Part shown: piece after piece, positions 46,335 through 57,665 of the stretch
Numbering within the stretch: the stretch's first letter is position 1
How the letters are laid out: every line of letters starts with the position of its first letter
Assembly (NCBI RefSeq): GCF_910592395.1
Contig: NC_088312.1
Span: 14,487,292-14,551,291 of the forward strand
DNA length: 64,000 nucleotides
Source: Lineus longissimus
Taxonomy: Eukaryota > Nemertea > Pilidiophora > Heteronemertea > Lineidae
Direction of reading: 5' to 3'
Translations under genes and position numbers: made by a program
Notes under the pieces: model-generated
Databases searched by the model: none
What the model saw: only the letters and a program-made list of their open reading frames with translations
Told to the model about the DNA's origin: nothing

Positions 46335-46403
46335 ATCAAGTGGGAATCGTTCTCGGGTCGTCAGAGTGATAGGCAGAGTGTGTATCATTAGGCCACCGAG
46401 GCA
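46335..46403 (-). repeat. tRNA-derived SINE head
   Basis: On the minus strand: A-box-like GGTGGCCTAATGATACAC, an anticodon-arm-like CTCTGCCTATCACTCTG, and a B-box-like GAACGATTCCC. Degenerate. Confidence 0.45.
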
Positions 46404-46495
46404 GCTGGCCGGCCAATGGAATTTTCTTCCTTCCACTGATCCATATTGATATATAGTGCTACTCCTAACCCTAATCCTAACCGCCTGGGGAGCTG

Positions 46496-46515
46496 GGGCG
46501 GGGGGGGGGGGGGGT
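46496..46515. repeat. Poly(G) tract after CCTAACC-type words
   Basis: A G run directly follows TCCTAACCCTAATCCTAACC (about 46465) and GGGGAGCTGGGG. Other homopolymer C runs are at about 920-934, 58735-58750 and 63714-63729. Confidence 0.85.
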
Positions 46516-48118
46516 TGCGGGAATATTACCCACGAGGTATTATAAACCTTATAAACCTACAGTATAGCATATTAACTAAACCGCAATTGCGTACTGCCTG
46601 GCTATCTGATTTAGCCAACACCGACTGTGACAGCTTGGTAATAATGTCCCTGATAACGCCATTAAAGATAGAACCATTAAACCCTAAAACATTCACTATT
46701 TCCTTGAGAATTAATTTTTTTAAACCAGTCTTGTTGAGTGGCAGGAAATAGACAGGAAATAGGATTTCTTTATTTCAAGTCGATTTACTCACAACTGACA
46801 CGCACATCGCTGTACGAAACAAACATTTAGTTTGAACCTCCCGCCATGCCTTTCCATGCCTTTCCATGCCATTTATGACTTCCCTTCTAACTGCACAGAA
46901 TAGCAAGAAATGGGTGTTGCTTGGGTATACAAAATATTTGGAGTAGTGTGACTTTGGCAGTTCTCTGATGTAAAGTGCATGTCGCAGGGACGCCACTTCA
47001 ATTTGAACCATCTCGTGAATCGTTTTCACATTATATCATGCAGAATTTGATTTCAGATTACCCATCGCTCAAGAAAAGATATCCCAACCATCAGATCGAA
47101 GTCACCACTTACCAGTAAATGCTTTCATAAATTATGAGCACTGAGTTGCAGGTGAGCATTCACTGGTATGGTTTTTCCACTCAGACAAGGCAAAGTCATG
47201 GGTGAAGCCAAACATGTCTGCTCAATCAGAGTCGATTATTATTAAAGATGGCATGGACATCTTGATCTGATCACAGAAGACAAAGACAAGTGTACCTTAT
47301 TAGTGAATCAGTGATAGAGATCAATTAAGGATGTATGGCAGAGGTGACCCCTCCTTGTAGTCAAGGAGAAGCTGGGGTTAAAGTGCACCCCATCACCAGT
47401 CAAGGGGAGGGGAAGCGAGAGGTACAGTATACTGAACTTGTAGACACTCTCCAGCAAAGGAGAAAGCTGGAAGTGACCGTGAAGAGATTAGAAACCACTG
47501 AAATTATTGAAACCTCTTCAATGGGGAATGAAATGGCATCATTTTGGCAATAAGGTTACGTGAAACACGCTGCCGCTGATGAAGACCGATCTAGCCACAT
47601 ATGATTACACCATAGGATGGAAAATAAAGCAACTGTAGAAATCTCTGGTAAATTTGATTCCAGTAAACATATTGAACTTCCTAATGATAAATTTTCTTGA
47701 CTCTGCATGTCGATTTCATGATGAATTGACAATCCAATTCACATCATTATCATAAATTGTATTCATAATCATCAAACAAAAAAGCGCAGCTCGTAAATCC
47801 ACTGACCTGCCTAATCTAATGTGGGAAGGCACAAGTGAATGGAGAATGTTCAGAACGCTGACAAGATGAGATTAGCCGTCCGAGTTGCACAAGTCACCTC
47901 ATCACACAATCAGCCCAATACCCTGGTCACCAATACATCATAAGAAAGACAATCCATTAGAGACATTGTGCATTTACTTTAACACGGGATCAGGAAGAAG
48001 CATGTAATGGATGCGGGGTTGGCAAACATGCTTGCGGCGGCACGAGGAACACAACGCTTGGTATTTAGATAACTGTGTTCTGATGCGTTGACTTAAGTCT
48101 TCAAACCTTAGAAATATT
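46516..48118. other. No gene seen
   Basis: Contains the doublet CATGCCTTTC near 46843-46870. Short frames only. Confidence 0.55.
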
Positions 48119-48322
48119 TGTGACCCGTTCCAGCAAACCAGTCGCACGTCGCTCTGAGCTTGGCAGGTTGTGACGGACTGTTTGTTCATTTCACTATTGT
48201 CTGCCATTTGTGAAATCTGAAGACATCAATTTCTTCTATTATCTCCTGGTGTCATCTAGGCTACAGTATACTGAGCTCATCTTATGTGCGACATGTGACT
48301 GGTTTTGCTAGAACGGGTCACA
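48119..48322. mobile_element. Foldback MITE, family 1 copy B
   Basis: Termini TGTGACCCGTTCCAGCAAAC and its inverted partner ending AGAACGGGTCACA. The left half shares GAGCTTGGCAGGTTG and TTTGTTCATTTC with copy A, while the right half is diverged internally. 204 bp, no ORF. Confidence 0.85.
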
Positions 48323-50374
48323 TTTATTTATGGTTGAAAATGAGAATTTCGCTGAACAGATTTTTGTACCACACTACAACACATGATTCTTTTCTAAACA
48401 TATGAAGCCCTTAATTTCATTTAACGTTTAAATCAGTATCCATGCATACATGTACTAGTCACCTGAAGACTACTAATTTGGTCGACCTATATTCTGCCTA
48501 AAGTCCCTCTTCAAACGTTTGTAAAAATCTAAAATTCAAACTCAAATTTTAAACTTTGATGGATGAATTGGTCTTTAGGGCTTCGTTTCTGAGGCTTATG
48601 ATACCTTTGTTTACATGGCATCATTAGCAATCGAATATAGGGTAATATACAGTAAAAATGTCAAGAGTCCCCAAAGTTCAGCTCCACACTGTACTTGGCA
48701 TGAATGGGTAACAAAATATTTGGAAATAATAAGACAAAGTGTCAAAGAGCCGCCAAAGTTCTGCTGCATACTGCAAAAACAAACTTCCAGCAAATGTCAA
48801 ATACCACAAGCAACAGTGATTTATATCTTCATTTAATCAAGCTTAATTAGAATCAATTAAATTGATAATCTTAATTGGATCAGCGCCACTCCTAATGGCT
48901 GCATCACATTGGCTGACACTATGGCTGCCACAAGATGTATCGAGATTGCGTGCTTGTCACTGTCAAGTGTCATTAGTTGACTATCTGCTTTGTTTATTTT
49001 GCTCATCAATTTAGCAATTGGATAGCTGAATTAAATGATGGTCATGGTTGTGGGCTGTATCCACCTTGCACAATGCATTCAGGGCAAGCCACCAAGGAGG
49101 GCTCCATTCTTACGGACTGCAAGTATGTGTGGCCAGAAAAGACAAAATTGTTTACAGTCTCTCAACAGACCCCGTTTCCCCGAAGCGTAAACTTGGGCAA
49201 TTCTGGCTTCACCCTGCTAGATATACCCTTGATGTTACCAAGGTACTAATTCTTAATTGTCGAGGGATGCCGAGAGGGCATCTTTTGGTGCAAAATTGAA
49301 ACTATGCTGATACTGCGCTGATACTGCACTGGGTGAAGCCATTTTTGGAAAAATAGACCCCGTCTCAAAATGAAGTGATATCATACATGTTGAATTAATT
49401 TTCTGCATGCGAACCCAAGCTCAAATCCAGCGCAATTAATTTCTCACACTTTTTATCACAAGTAAGGTTCACTTGATAAAATGCCTTTTCTGGTTAGGTT
49501 AGTCGGATGTCTTTACTGACATCCAGCACCAGATTTGCCAAGTTACTAAAAATTTATAATACACAGCCCTTTTCAAAAGTCCAATATCAGAAATATTTGT
49601 GTATCATCATCTTACAGCAGGTTCAGTACAACAAAACACAAATCGTGCATTAGTATCCCTGGAAATAAAGGTTTAAAGCTTCAATCCTAGCATCATATTT
49701 TCTAAGAAATATCAGCAGAAAACTCTATCCCAAGCGACATCCACCTACGTTCACATACTGACAACAAACGAAATTCTATTGACATGACTTTTTTGAAGCT
49801 TGTGCCATGAAACTTTGATCTTGGGAAAAATAGTTCAAAAGATAAATCTCTGCCGATCTTCAGCACACAAAAATACAAACCTGGGAAGTCTTTGAACATG
49901 ACTATAAAATTAGGCCAAGTTACACATACACAGAATGTCACACCAAACATATCACTTTTGACGGGTGTTCGATTTATTATTTTTCAGATATTTTCAGCAA
50001 CTTTGTAAATTAACTCATCATTCCACTAAATCCAGCAATAAAAGCACCCAAACTGCTTTATTCCAAACCCAAACTATTTGGTGTTTCACATATGGTTCAC
50101 CAATTCACCACTTCTACCAATCACTTGGTACATGCACTTCAAGACAAGATGTTACTTCTGAACAGTATAGTAGGTGGTAACTAAAGAGTAGTTTTACTAG
50201 AAATGGCAAAGAGGGATTATCTTTTTATATCATGATAAATGAGTACATTGAGGTGTTAAACTCTCTTTGGGTGTGTCTCATAAGAACTAAGGCATATGAG
50301 AGTCAAAGTTCACTTTAAATGCCGTCCTTTTCGAAAATTGAGATCCAGCAGGTTACTGACTGGAACTGTAATGC
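48323..50374. other. No gene; possible homeodomain-site cluster
   Basis: 48838-48985 is dense in TAAT cores (GCTTAATTAG, AATCAATTAAATTG, CTTAATTGG, CTCCTAATGG, CATTAGTTGA) in non-repetitive sequence. This might be an intronic enhancer, which is inference only. Confidence 0.35.
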
Positions 50375-50520
50375 TGACTGAAATTTCTTCAACATTATTT
50401 AAAAGATCTATTCAAACCCTTTTAAAGCTGAAAAGTGAGATCACAGGTTGCAGATCACTGAAACCGTGATGTTGACTCAAATTTCTTCAACATAATTCAA
50501 AAGATCTATTCAAACCCACT
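50375..50520. repeat. Tandem duplication, period 98 bp
   Basis: AAATTTCTTCAACAT, AAAAGATCTATTCAAACCC and GTGAT/GTAATG words repeat 98 bp apart (50381 and 50479). Confidence 0.85.
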
Positions 50521-51359
50521 TAAGGTTCTTATCTGGATCATACCCATACACTACCGATGTGAAGTAGGTAATGTTCGCACGCTCGAAATTAGCAAATTTT
50601 TCATTTGCTGCACTAAAATCCGCGTTGGCTTTTGTGACTCAACAGTTAAATCATTAGAGTTGATCTTTTAGCAAGTTTAATGTTCACATTTGCATCTCAA
50701 TTCGGCAAAATCAAAAAATCAAACGGTGTCAAACATTACCTGGTTTACTATATTCATCTGCAGAGCAACAACCCTAACACCCCATATCCATATTTGACAG
50801 ACATACGATCAGGAAATAGGAATTTTTATGGCGGCTCTGATCAGGGCTTTGATCTCACGGAACAAATACCCCATCTTATATTGCATAATATTCTTTGCCC
50901 AGGGAGCGAATCTGAACCACCCACTTGGGTTGTTCCCATATGACAAAATACACTCACCTGCGTCAAACAACACAAATAATTGGAGTAAAAACCCTGTGTG
51001 CTCCTTTTAACTGACAATGCAAGCAGCAACGAATGATACTCTCAGATAAAGAATACTGCCATCGCATATTAGCCATATTCGATATCGCATTCCTCCTGGC
51101 ATGTACACCCTCTTTCACATCCTCCAGGTATCCGATCTTGAAAGATACTCAAAAGGTCAACCGATGACGATCAAAGATTTCGCCTCTTTTTAAGTATTTC
51201 TCTGTATGTTCGATATTTTCTGTTTAAGAAACGGCTCACGTTACATCACCAGATTTAGAATGAAATCTTCAGAGAGATTTCAACAACAAATGAAAAGTGA
51301 ATGTTTTAATGTTTCAGCTGAGAAGCCAAGACAGGTGGTAAGTAGGCCTAACGTTGCAA
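50521..51359. other. No gene seen
   Basis: Short frames on both strands, none recognised. Confidence 0.6.
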
Positions 51360-51640
51360 TCTGATGTACAGTACATGTATTCAACCTACGCAATTTTGAT
51401 CAGCTGTATTCATTGTACGGTATACATACATTTCTGATCAAATGTATTAGATGCTCGGTTTTACTGATATGTTTTTACATGTATTATGTAGAGTTTTGAT
51501 CAGATGTATTCATTGTAAACTGGTTTGGTCAGATGTCTTTACTGCATTCATTGTATAGATACAGTTTTGATCAGATGTATTCGATGTACAGTTTTGATCA
51601 TATGTATTTACATGTATCATGCAGTTTTGATCAGATATAT
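51360..51640. repeat. Degenerate minisatellite (TTTTGATCAGATGTATTC)
   Basis: The core GATCAGATGTATTCATTGTA recurs about eight times at irregular 27-60-bp spacing. Confidence 0.8.
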
Positions 51641-54162
51641 TCATCAATTAAGTTGCAATTAGACGTATCATTCGGGTATAGTTCAACTCTGAGCTGAACT
51701 GATAGAGTCATCACATTCAGTCCAGATCTGACGGGTCTGGCCAAAAAATTTTGACCAAAAACAGTTTCATTGAGTATAGTGATGCAGATTCAGATCATCT
51801 TTTATAAAATTACAATTCAGTATTAGAATTTGATACTTAAGTGACAACCTCTAAACCCGTTTTTCTTTGAGGCTCTAGATTTTAGCGAAAATGTCCTTTT
51901 CAGATTTTACTACCATTATTTTCTGCAGATGGATTGGTCTTCAAATGATTTTCTCAATAGATCAGTAATTTCACTCCATCAATGATTGTGTTTTGACCCC
52001 CTTAAACGCAACTTGAAAAAAATAACGTGGTACACAGTAAGAGCATTTGCTGTGAGGTACTGCAGTGCTAGCCTTCCCAAAAATATCAAATGATGCTAGA
52101 GTGCTGCGAGACAGCAAATTGACAATGCAAACAGTTGCCAAGTGTATTTTATGGGACACCATGTATGATTTTGACTTATTATAGCTAAATGGATTAAGCT
52201 GAAGATCATGTGACCTTTCATTGATCTCCTGTGAATCATTCAGATATAAATCACTCAGCAGCCAGCCTCAACAAAATAACATCCCGCTTCCATGCAGTGA
52301 AGTTTATGGGCCGCAAGATTCGCTTCTGTACGACATCAAAACGCGCCCATGATATCCAATCAGTTATTGACCCGACTGAGAGTAAAATCATATCATTTAT
52401 TGATTTAACGGATCAGGGAATGATGATCGATCGTTGTGCGTGAACTAATATCGTGCAAGACTTTTACAGCGTACATCCCGGCTCTTTGGTTAAGTTATGT
52501 TGCGCATTCATCGGGTAACACGCAACGCTGGCTGTAAATGGCGAGCTATGTTATTGGATGTATATTGCTTATAAGCAGGTCATCAAAGCGTAATCACATC
52601 GCAAAGGGCGAACAAATCAAATCAAGGCCATGCTCCGACTTCAAAAGGGCAAGTGCTGTGTGCAGTTTCTCATCATTTTCTATAACATTTTGGCCGGCTG
52701 CATCGTCAACGAGAACATCAGTTGACCCAGCATTTTTGTTTATTTTACAAGGTTTCTGCCACCAAATAAGAAAGCAATTGCAAGCCTTGGAAACCACAGA
52801 AGTGGAAAGGTGATCGAAAGAAGCACTTTTTGCTCAGATGGTCAGAGGGGAACATTTCAAAGCGTAAGGTGAATAGTTTGAATAAAGAGCCATTCTAAGA
52901 AGTTTTCCTTTGTTGTTTTTAGCAGCATATTGCTGTGCCTGCATCCATCTTATCATCAAAGTACGGTCCAATTGGAACAGGAGCAATAAACACTTTTTAC
53001 AGCAGTAAGGTCCCAATATATAATGTTTCTTTGCCTAGGAACTCCATTTATGCCCAGAGATCATTGCCAGCAACATGTTTGTCACTTGGTGAGGTATTTT
53101 GATTGCCCTGGCTGAGACACCAGGCACAATAAGCCTTGGTTATGTCCCATTCAAATGATGAAAGAAGTTATGGTAGGGAGTCAAGGACACACGCCGAAAC
53201 AATTCCGATCCTTCTTAGAGTCAAACCCATGACCTCCTGACTAAACACTGGTCTCCCTTGGATTGAAAAGGAGAAACAGTAACTTTGACTGAAACCAGTT
53301 TAGCTTTTACAGAAATGTAAGGGCCAAAAAGACAGAGGAAGTGACCTTATAAGTAGAGGATACAGTTTTGTTTTAGAAGAAACTGGCCAGAATCGACTAA
53401 TGAGAGACAGTAAAAGTAAAGTTGAAAGTTCAGCTTGATGGCCAACTGAAAGGCAGACTCAAATTAATCAGAATGATTACAAATGACAATTTTAGTACAG
53501 ATGTAATACCGTCAACCTAACAATGATTCTGCTAGCAAAATATACCATTTAAAATGAAGTAGACTCTACCAATAACTAGCTGTATCCATTTCGCATTCAA
53601 TCTTCTTTCAAAGCAATATCTAGGTACCTCACAAAATAAATGATATCAATAGCTCTTCTTTCTATCAAAACATTAGCAGAAGCTGCTCTCAATGTTGCCA
53701 ACTCCTGCCCTAAGGCTGTCATCCTACACGGAATTACAGGTACAACTAAATAACTGCAGGGCAAAACCTAACACAATTACATTTATATATATCCTGGAAA
53801 GTTATCAAAGAAAGGTGCTTTTTACGTTTTGCAGAGAGTATTGTCAGAATATACTTGAATTATGATTGCCGTCATGCACATTGTAAATGTTAAACGCACC
53901 ACAAATGAGCAAGTTTACAGGCCACTTGATTCTGTACACCTTCAACTGGAAAACTACTCAGGGATACAACAGCCATTAAGATTTGTAGTCAAGGGAGCAG
54001 AACTGAAAAATAAGCTGGGGGGGATCGCTGGATGAACTTGCCTCTGTGACTGCTGCAAAACTGAGGATACGGTGGCCACCATGGAACGCAGAAGTAGAAA
54101 TACCACGTCATGAAATAAAAATTTTTGTAAAACAATACGTTTAAAAAGAATTGTTTACTCAC
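51641..54162. other. No gene seen (donor side of the giant intron)
   Basis: 52538-52813 is open on both strands (91 and 67 codons) without a known motif. The remainder is AT-rich intron leading from the CELF donor. Confidence 0.5.
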
Positions 54163-54343
54163 CTTTACTTTTCCCGGTTTGTTTATCACGCAGAACAGTT
54201 ACGTTGTACACGGACCCATACTTGCTGAAATATGTTCGTAAATCTTCCTCCTCGTAATGTCGCGGAATCTGACCAACAAACATCTTAATGGCATCTGGAT
54301 CTGGCTCGGTTTGATTAATCTTGACCTCATGATTTGCATTCAT
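54163..54343 (-). CDS. CELF: CELF/Bruno-like RNA-binding protein, first coding exon (N-terminus and first half of RRM1)
   Basis: CELF proteins bind GU-rich RNA through three RRMs and control alternative splicing, translation and mRNA decay. This exon gives 60 codons plus one base. After a short polar N-terminus comes [13 protein letters not shown], containing the RNP2 motif MFVGQI at about residues 21-26 and the family signature DAIKMFVGQ, then the helix [13 protein letters not shown] and the strand [14 protein letters not shown]. The exon opens at 54353 after acceptor TCTCTTTACAG and closes at donor AAAG|GTGAGT (54162-54161). The start chosen is the first ATG in the exon (54343). The frame stays open for the 10 bases back to the acceptor, so an upstream exon could extend the protein. 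RRM1 is rather divergent from the commonest bilaterian CELF1/2 sequence in the first helix. Assignment to the CELF family is secure. Which paralogue (CELF1/2 or CELF3-6) is uncertain. Confidence 0.92.
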
Positions 54344-54378
54344 ACTTTTATTACTGTAAAGAGACAAGGCACAATATC

Positions 54379-54966
54379 GTTACAGGATGATCAATAAATG
54401 GAAAACGTTATGGGAAAACGAGCTATTCCTGGATATGTACAGGATGATCAATAAATGGAAAACGTGATGGGAAAACAAGCTCTCCCTGGATTCGTTACAG
54501 GATGATCAATAAATGGAAATTGTGATGGGAAAGTAAGCCATTCCTGGATTCATTAGAGGATGATCAATAAATGGAAAATGTAATAGGACAACAAGCTATT
54601 CCTGGATTGTTACAGGATGATCAATTAATGGAAAACATAATGGAAAAACAAGCTATTCCTGGATCGTTACAAGATGATCAATAAATGGAAAACATAATGG
54701 GAAAACAAGCTATTCCTGGATTTGTTACAAGATGATCAATAAATGGAAAACATAATGGGAAAACAAGCTATTCCTGGATTTGTTACAAGATGATCAATAA
54801 ATGGAAAACATAATGGGAAAACAAGCTATTCCTGGATTTGTTACAAGATGATCAATAAATGGAAAACATAATGGGAAAACAAGCTATTCCTGGATTCATT
54901 TATACAGGATGATCAATGAATGGAAAACATATTGGGGAAACAAGCTATTCCTGGGTTCGTTATATC
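54379..54966. repeat. Minisatellite, ten 57-58-bp units, beside the CELF acceptor
   Basis: Units of GGATGATCAATAAATGG plus AAACAAGCTATTCCTGG. The four units from about 54670 to 54890 are almost identical, while the outer ones are diverged. The first unit begins only 25 bp upstream of the CELF acceptor at 54354, so branch point and array share the same stretch. Confidence 0.95.
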
Positions 54967-54993
54967 TGGAAGAAAAAGAAAGGGTTCGAACGG

Positions 54994-55125
54994 CATTCAT
55001 TTGATTACACTTGTTTTCATTAATGTTGACTTCATGATCTACATTCATACTTTCTGAGGTACAATACCGTTACGGGATGAACAAATAATATGGGAACGTT
55101 ATTGGTAAACAAGCTAACCCTGGAT
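54994..55125 (-). pseudogene. Decayed partial duplicate of the CELF first coding exon plus one minisatellite unit
   Basis: TTAATGTTGACTTCATGATC and ACATTCATAC match the exon start (TTAATCTTGACCTCATGATT, GCATTCATAC at 54316-54346), followed by ACAATACCGTTACGGGATGA, matching ACAATATCGTTACAGGATGA (54372-54391). The acceptor segment is deleted in this copy and the RNP2 part is absent, so it cannot be a functional exon. Confidence 0.7.
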
Positions 55126-57409
55126 TCCATGCATCTTAAAGAAAAAGAAAGTATTTTAGGCAATAACATCATCTTACGCAAATAAGTTTGCCCCACATTT
55201 ATATGATAGCCAGTTGAGATATAGAGCTCACGGGACTTTGCCATGTCGAAGTTATGTCAACATGAAATAGCAAGGGTATAAATCTATTACTTGGTTTATA
55301 CTGGTGAATGTTGGTAAACAATCTATTCAACTGGAAATATCTGTGGCCATTTCGAAAAATTGCATGTTTGGCGTAACTCTAATTAAACACATTGACAGTC
55401 CTGTAGAGTATGCATTATGATGTCAATTAAGATTTTCACTTTTGCAGTCACATATGTTTCGCCATCCATGCAGACATAAAATAAAGGGCACACAGACATA
55501 AATGGGTTTTCCGTACATGTATCTTATATACATTCTGAGGAAAGTAACGGACAACAATTCTTGCTGAAAGAACTTGAAAACAGGATTCTTCAAAAAGCGT
55601 TTTGGAGAGTTTATTACCCTTGCTGTGGCAAAATAGACTCTTTAAAACACCAATTATCAGTCCATTCCTAATCCCCCCTTCTAACACACACACAACCAGT
55701 GGTATGAATATCACAGTACAAATGTAAATGTCCCACTCATATCCATAAATTATTATCCATACACTGATATCCAATATTATTAAACTTGTTTGAACCTTCT
55801 TTTGGAGTGGAGAAAAAAATCGTAATATCAACTGCACTCGAACTTGAAAACCTCCCTCGGCATCAACTGGGGAAAACATTAAAAGAAACAATCTTGAGGA
55901 GTATGATAACTGAATTGTTATTTCAAACAGGATTTTCTTCTAGAAACATCTTAGTTTAGCATTAACACATGAAGTCAGATATCAATTACAGTAGTGTTTA
56001 TCATCCGGTTATCATTGGAATCAGGTTTTTACCGGGCTGTTCAAAACCCTTCTATATGCACTGTCCGACAGGTTTCCTCAGCTTGTTCAAAGAAGATGTT
56101 TGAAACCAAGTTAATTGAAAACGTTACGAAACAGTTAATGTAGTAAAAAAACATAGACACAGCAAAACATTTCCTTCACAAGTCACAGCCCGAACATGAA
56201 ACTCTGTCAATGAAAGAAGCAAATACGCTATTAATGGGATATTTATTTGCAATCTCGCTTCCCCCTCAGGCCAGCTTTAGCTGTAGAAGCCCCTCCTGCC
56301 CCTGCATCGCTAGTCATCACTAGTTGGTCATGTTAACATGTGTACAAAAACGTATTCATAAGAGACATATCGTCTCTACTGGACCTGACTTCAGTTTAAG
56401 GCTTGGTACAATTTTGGCAATATCTTCCGAGAAATGTACATAAGACACTGCTCGACTTCGTATGAAATCAACGCGACGTTTTGCTATTCCCGTGGTAGCT
56501 AAATGGAGAAATTATAAAGCAGGCGGTGTCGCGAGTCGACCGATACACCGAGGCTATTTATCTGATAGGAACAAATGGCCGATTGATTTTTTCATGGGAT
56601 ATTCAATGGGGAGATGAGATCGGGGATTACGGGTGCTGAGGTTGGGAAAGGAACAAGTGTTCAGGATGGGGAAAATGCCAGCCAAAGATTATTATGGCCT
56701 GAGAGGAATAAAGTACGACAGACTTGTCTCTAATTTCCTTATTTGATAATGGAACTGTCACGACTAAAGCAAAGCTTTTCAACCAGTACATTTCTGTAAC
56801 TGGTAATTGTCGCAGGGAATTGTGGACAGAATTAACAACAGACAGGTAATAGTATTTACAGAGTTTGGTAACATATGGTGTCGTGTCATGAAGTATCATC
56901 TCCAATCACATATAACAGCTTCTTGCTCTTCTAATGCCAAAAGAGAGGGGCAGAAATTTGTCGTTTTCTACATGAGGTTAAAGTATGTTGGTCAGATGAA
57001 ATTGGGGAGTACATTCAGTCCAGATCAAATTCTGATCCAGTCTAAGCTTATCAAGTCAAATATGTATATTGAAAACACCACTATTCAATACTGAGGTTAC
57101 TACAATGTAGAAAAGCTACTACAACAAAAGTCATTGACAAGACAACTTGCACTTATCATTTCATCAATCTAACACTGAATCATTTTCACTATTGGCATCA
57201 TTCCTCATCTGCCCTGCCTGCTGTTAGCAGACAAGACTTTTGTCACCACGCTATCGATTTGAATCATACTTGAATTCTTAAAGTAAATACAGCTGATCGT
57301 TCTCAAACAAGTTTCATCAACTGCCTATATTACTTTTATAGGATTTTAGTACGGGAGGAAACAGAATGTCAAACTGCTGACAAAGACTGTTCAAACAGTA
57401 GTGCAACAT
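55126..57409. other. No gene supported
   Basis: A 147-codon minus-strand frame (55448-55891) includes hydrophobic stretches (IIIYGYEWDIYICTVIFIPL) but no recognisable domain or splice context. Confidence 0.45.
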
Positions 57410-57665
57410 AAATCTCTCTATGTCAGTAGGGGATATGTATAAATTACCATATAAATGGACCAAGAACGATAAACAGAAATCACCAGAGAGAACTTCATAA
57501 AACAAATTTTTCAAAAATGTTCAAAATGTTCTCCTTGGGAACTTCAAATTTCTCTTTGTCAGTAAGGGACATAACATTACCACATGATTTTTAACTACAT
57601 GTACAATAAAAAATGAAATCACCACAGAACAGATTTTTCCAATATTATTTCTTTAAAATATTCAT
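57410..57665. repeat. Tandem duplication, period about 136 bp
   Basis: CTCTNTGTCAGTARGGGA at 57417 and 57553. The copies also share AAATCACCA, CAGA, and TTCTCCTTGG/TTCATCTTGG. Confidence 0.75.

Larger units (their letters stand above)
24142..54162 (-). other. 30-kb phase-1 intron of the CELF gene
   Basis: The intron begins with GTGAGT at 54162 and ends with a pyrimidine-rich acceptor CTTTTCTCTTTCCAG at 24142. It is 30,021 bp and interrupts the Gly codon inside RNP1. It holds many non-coding repeats listed separately and no further exon that I could support. It is AT-rich, with no long open frame outside repeat-derived ones. Confidence 0.88.

Noticed and set aside
46465-46485. Telomeric repeat
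   Set aside because: Only three irregular CCTAA-type words beside a poly(G) tract, too short to be a telomere or a clear interstitial array.
54379-54966. CRISPR-like regular array
   Set aside because: Contiguous 58-bp tandem units with no variable spacers in an animal gene. It is a minisatellite.
55448-55891. 147-codon minus-strand frame
   Set aside because: Hydrophobic patches but no domain, and no evidence of splicing or expression.
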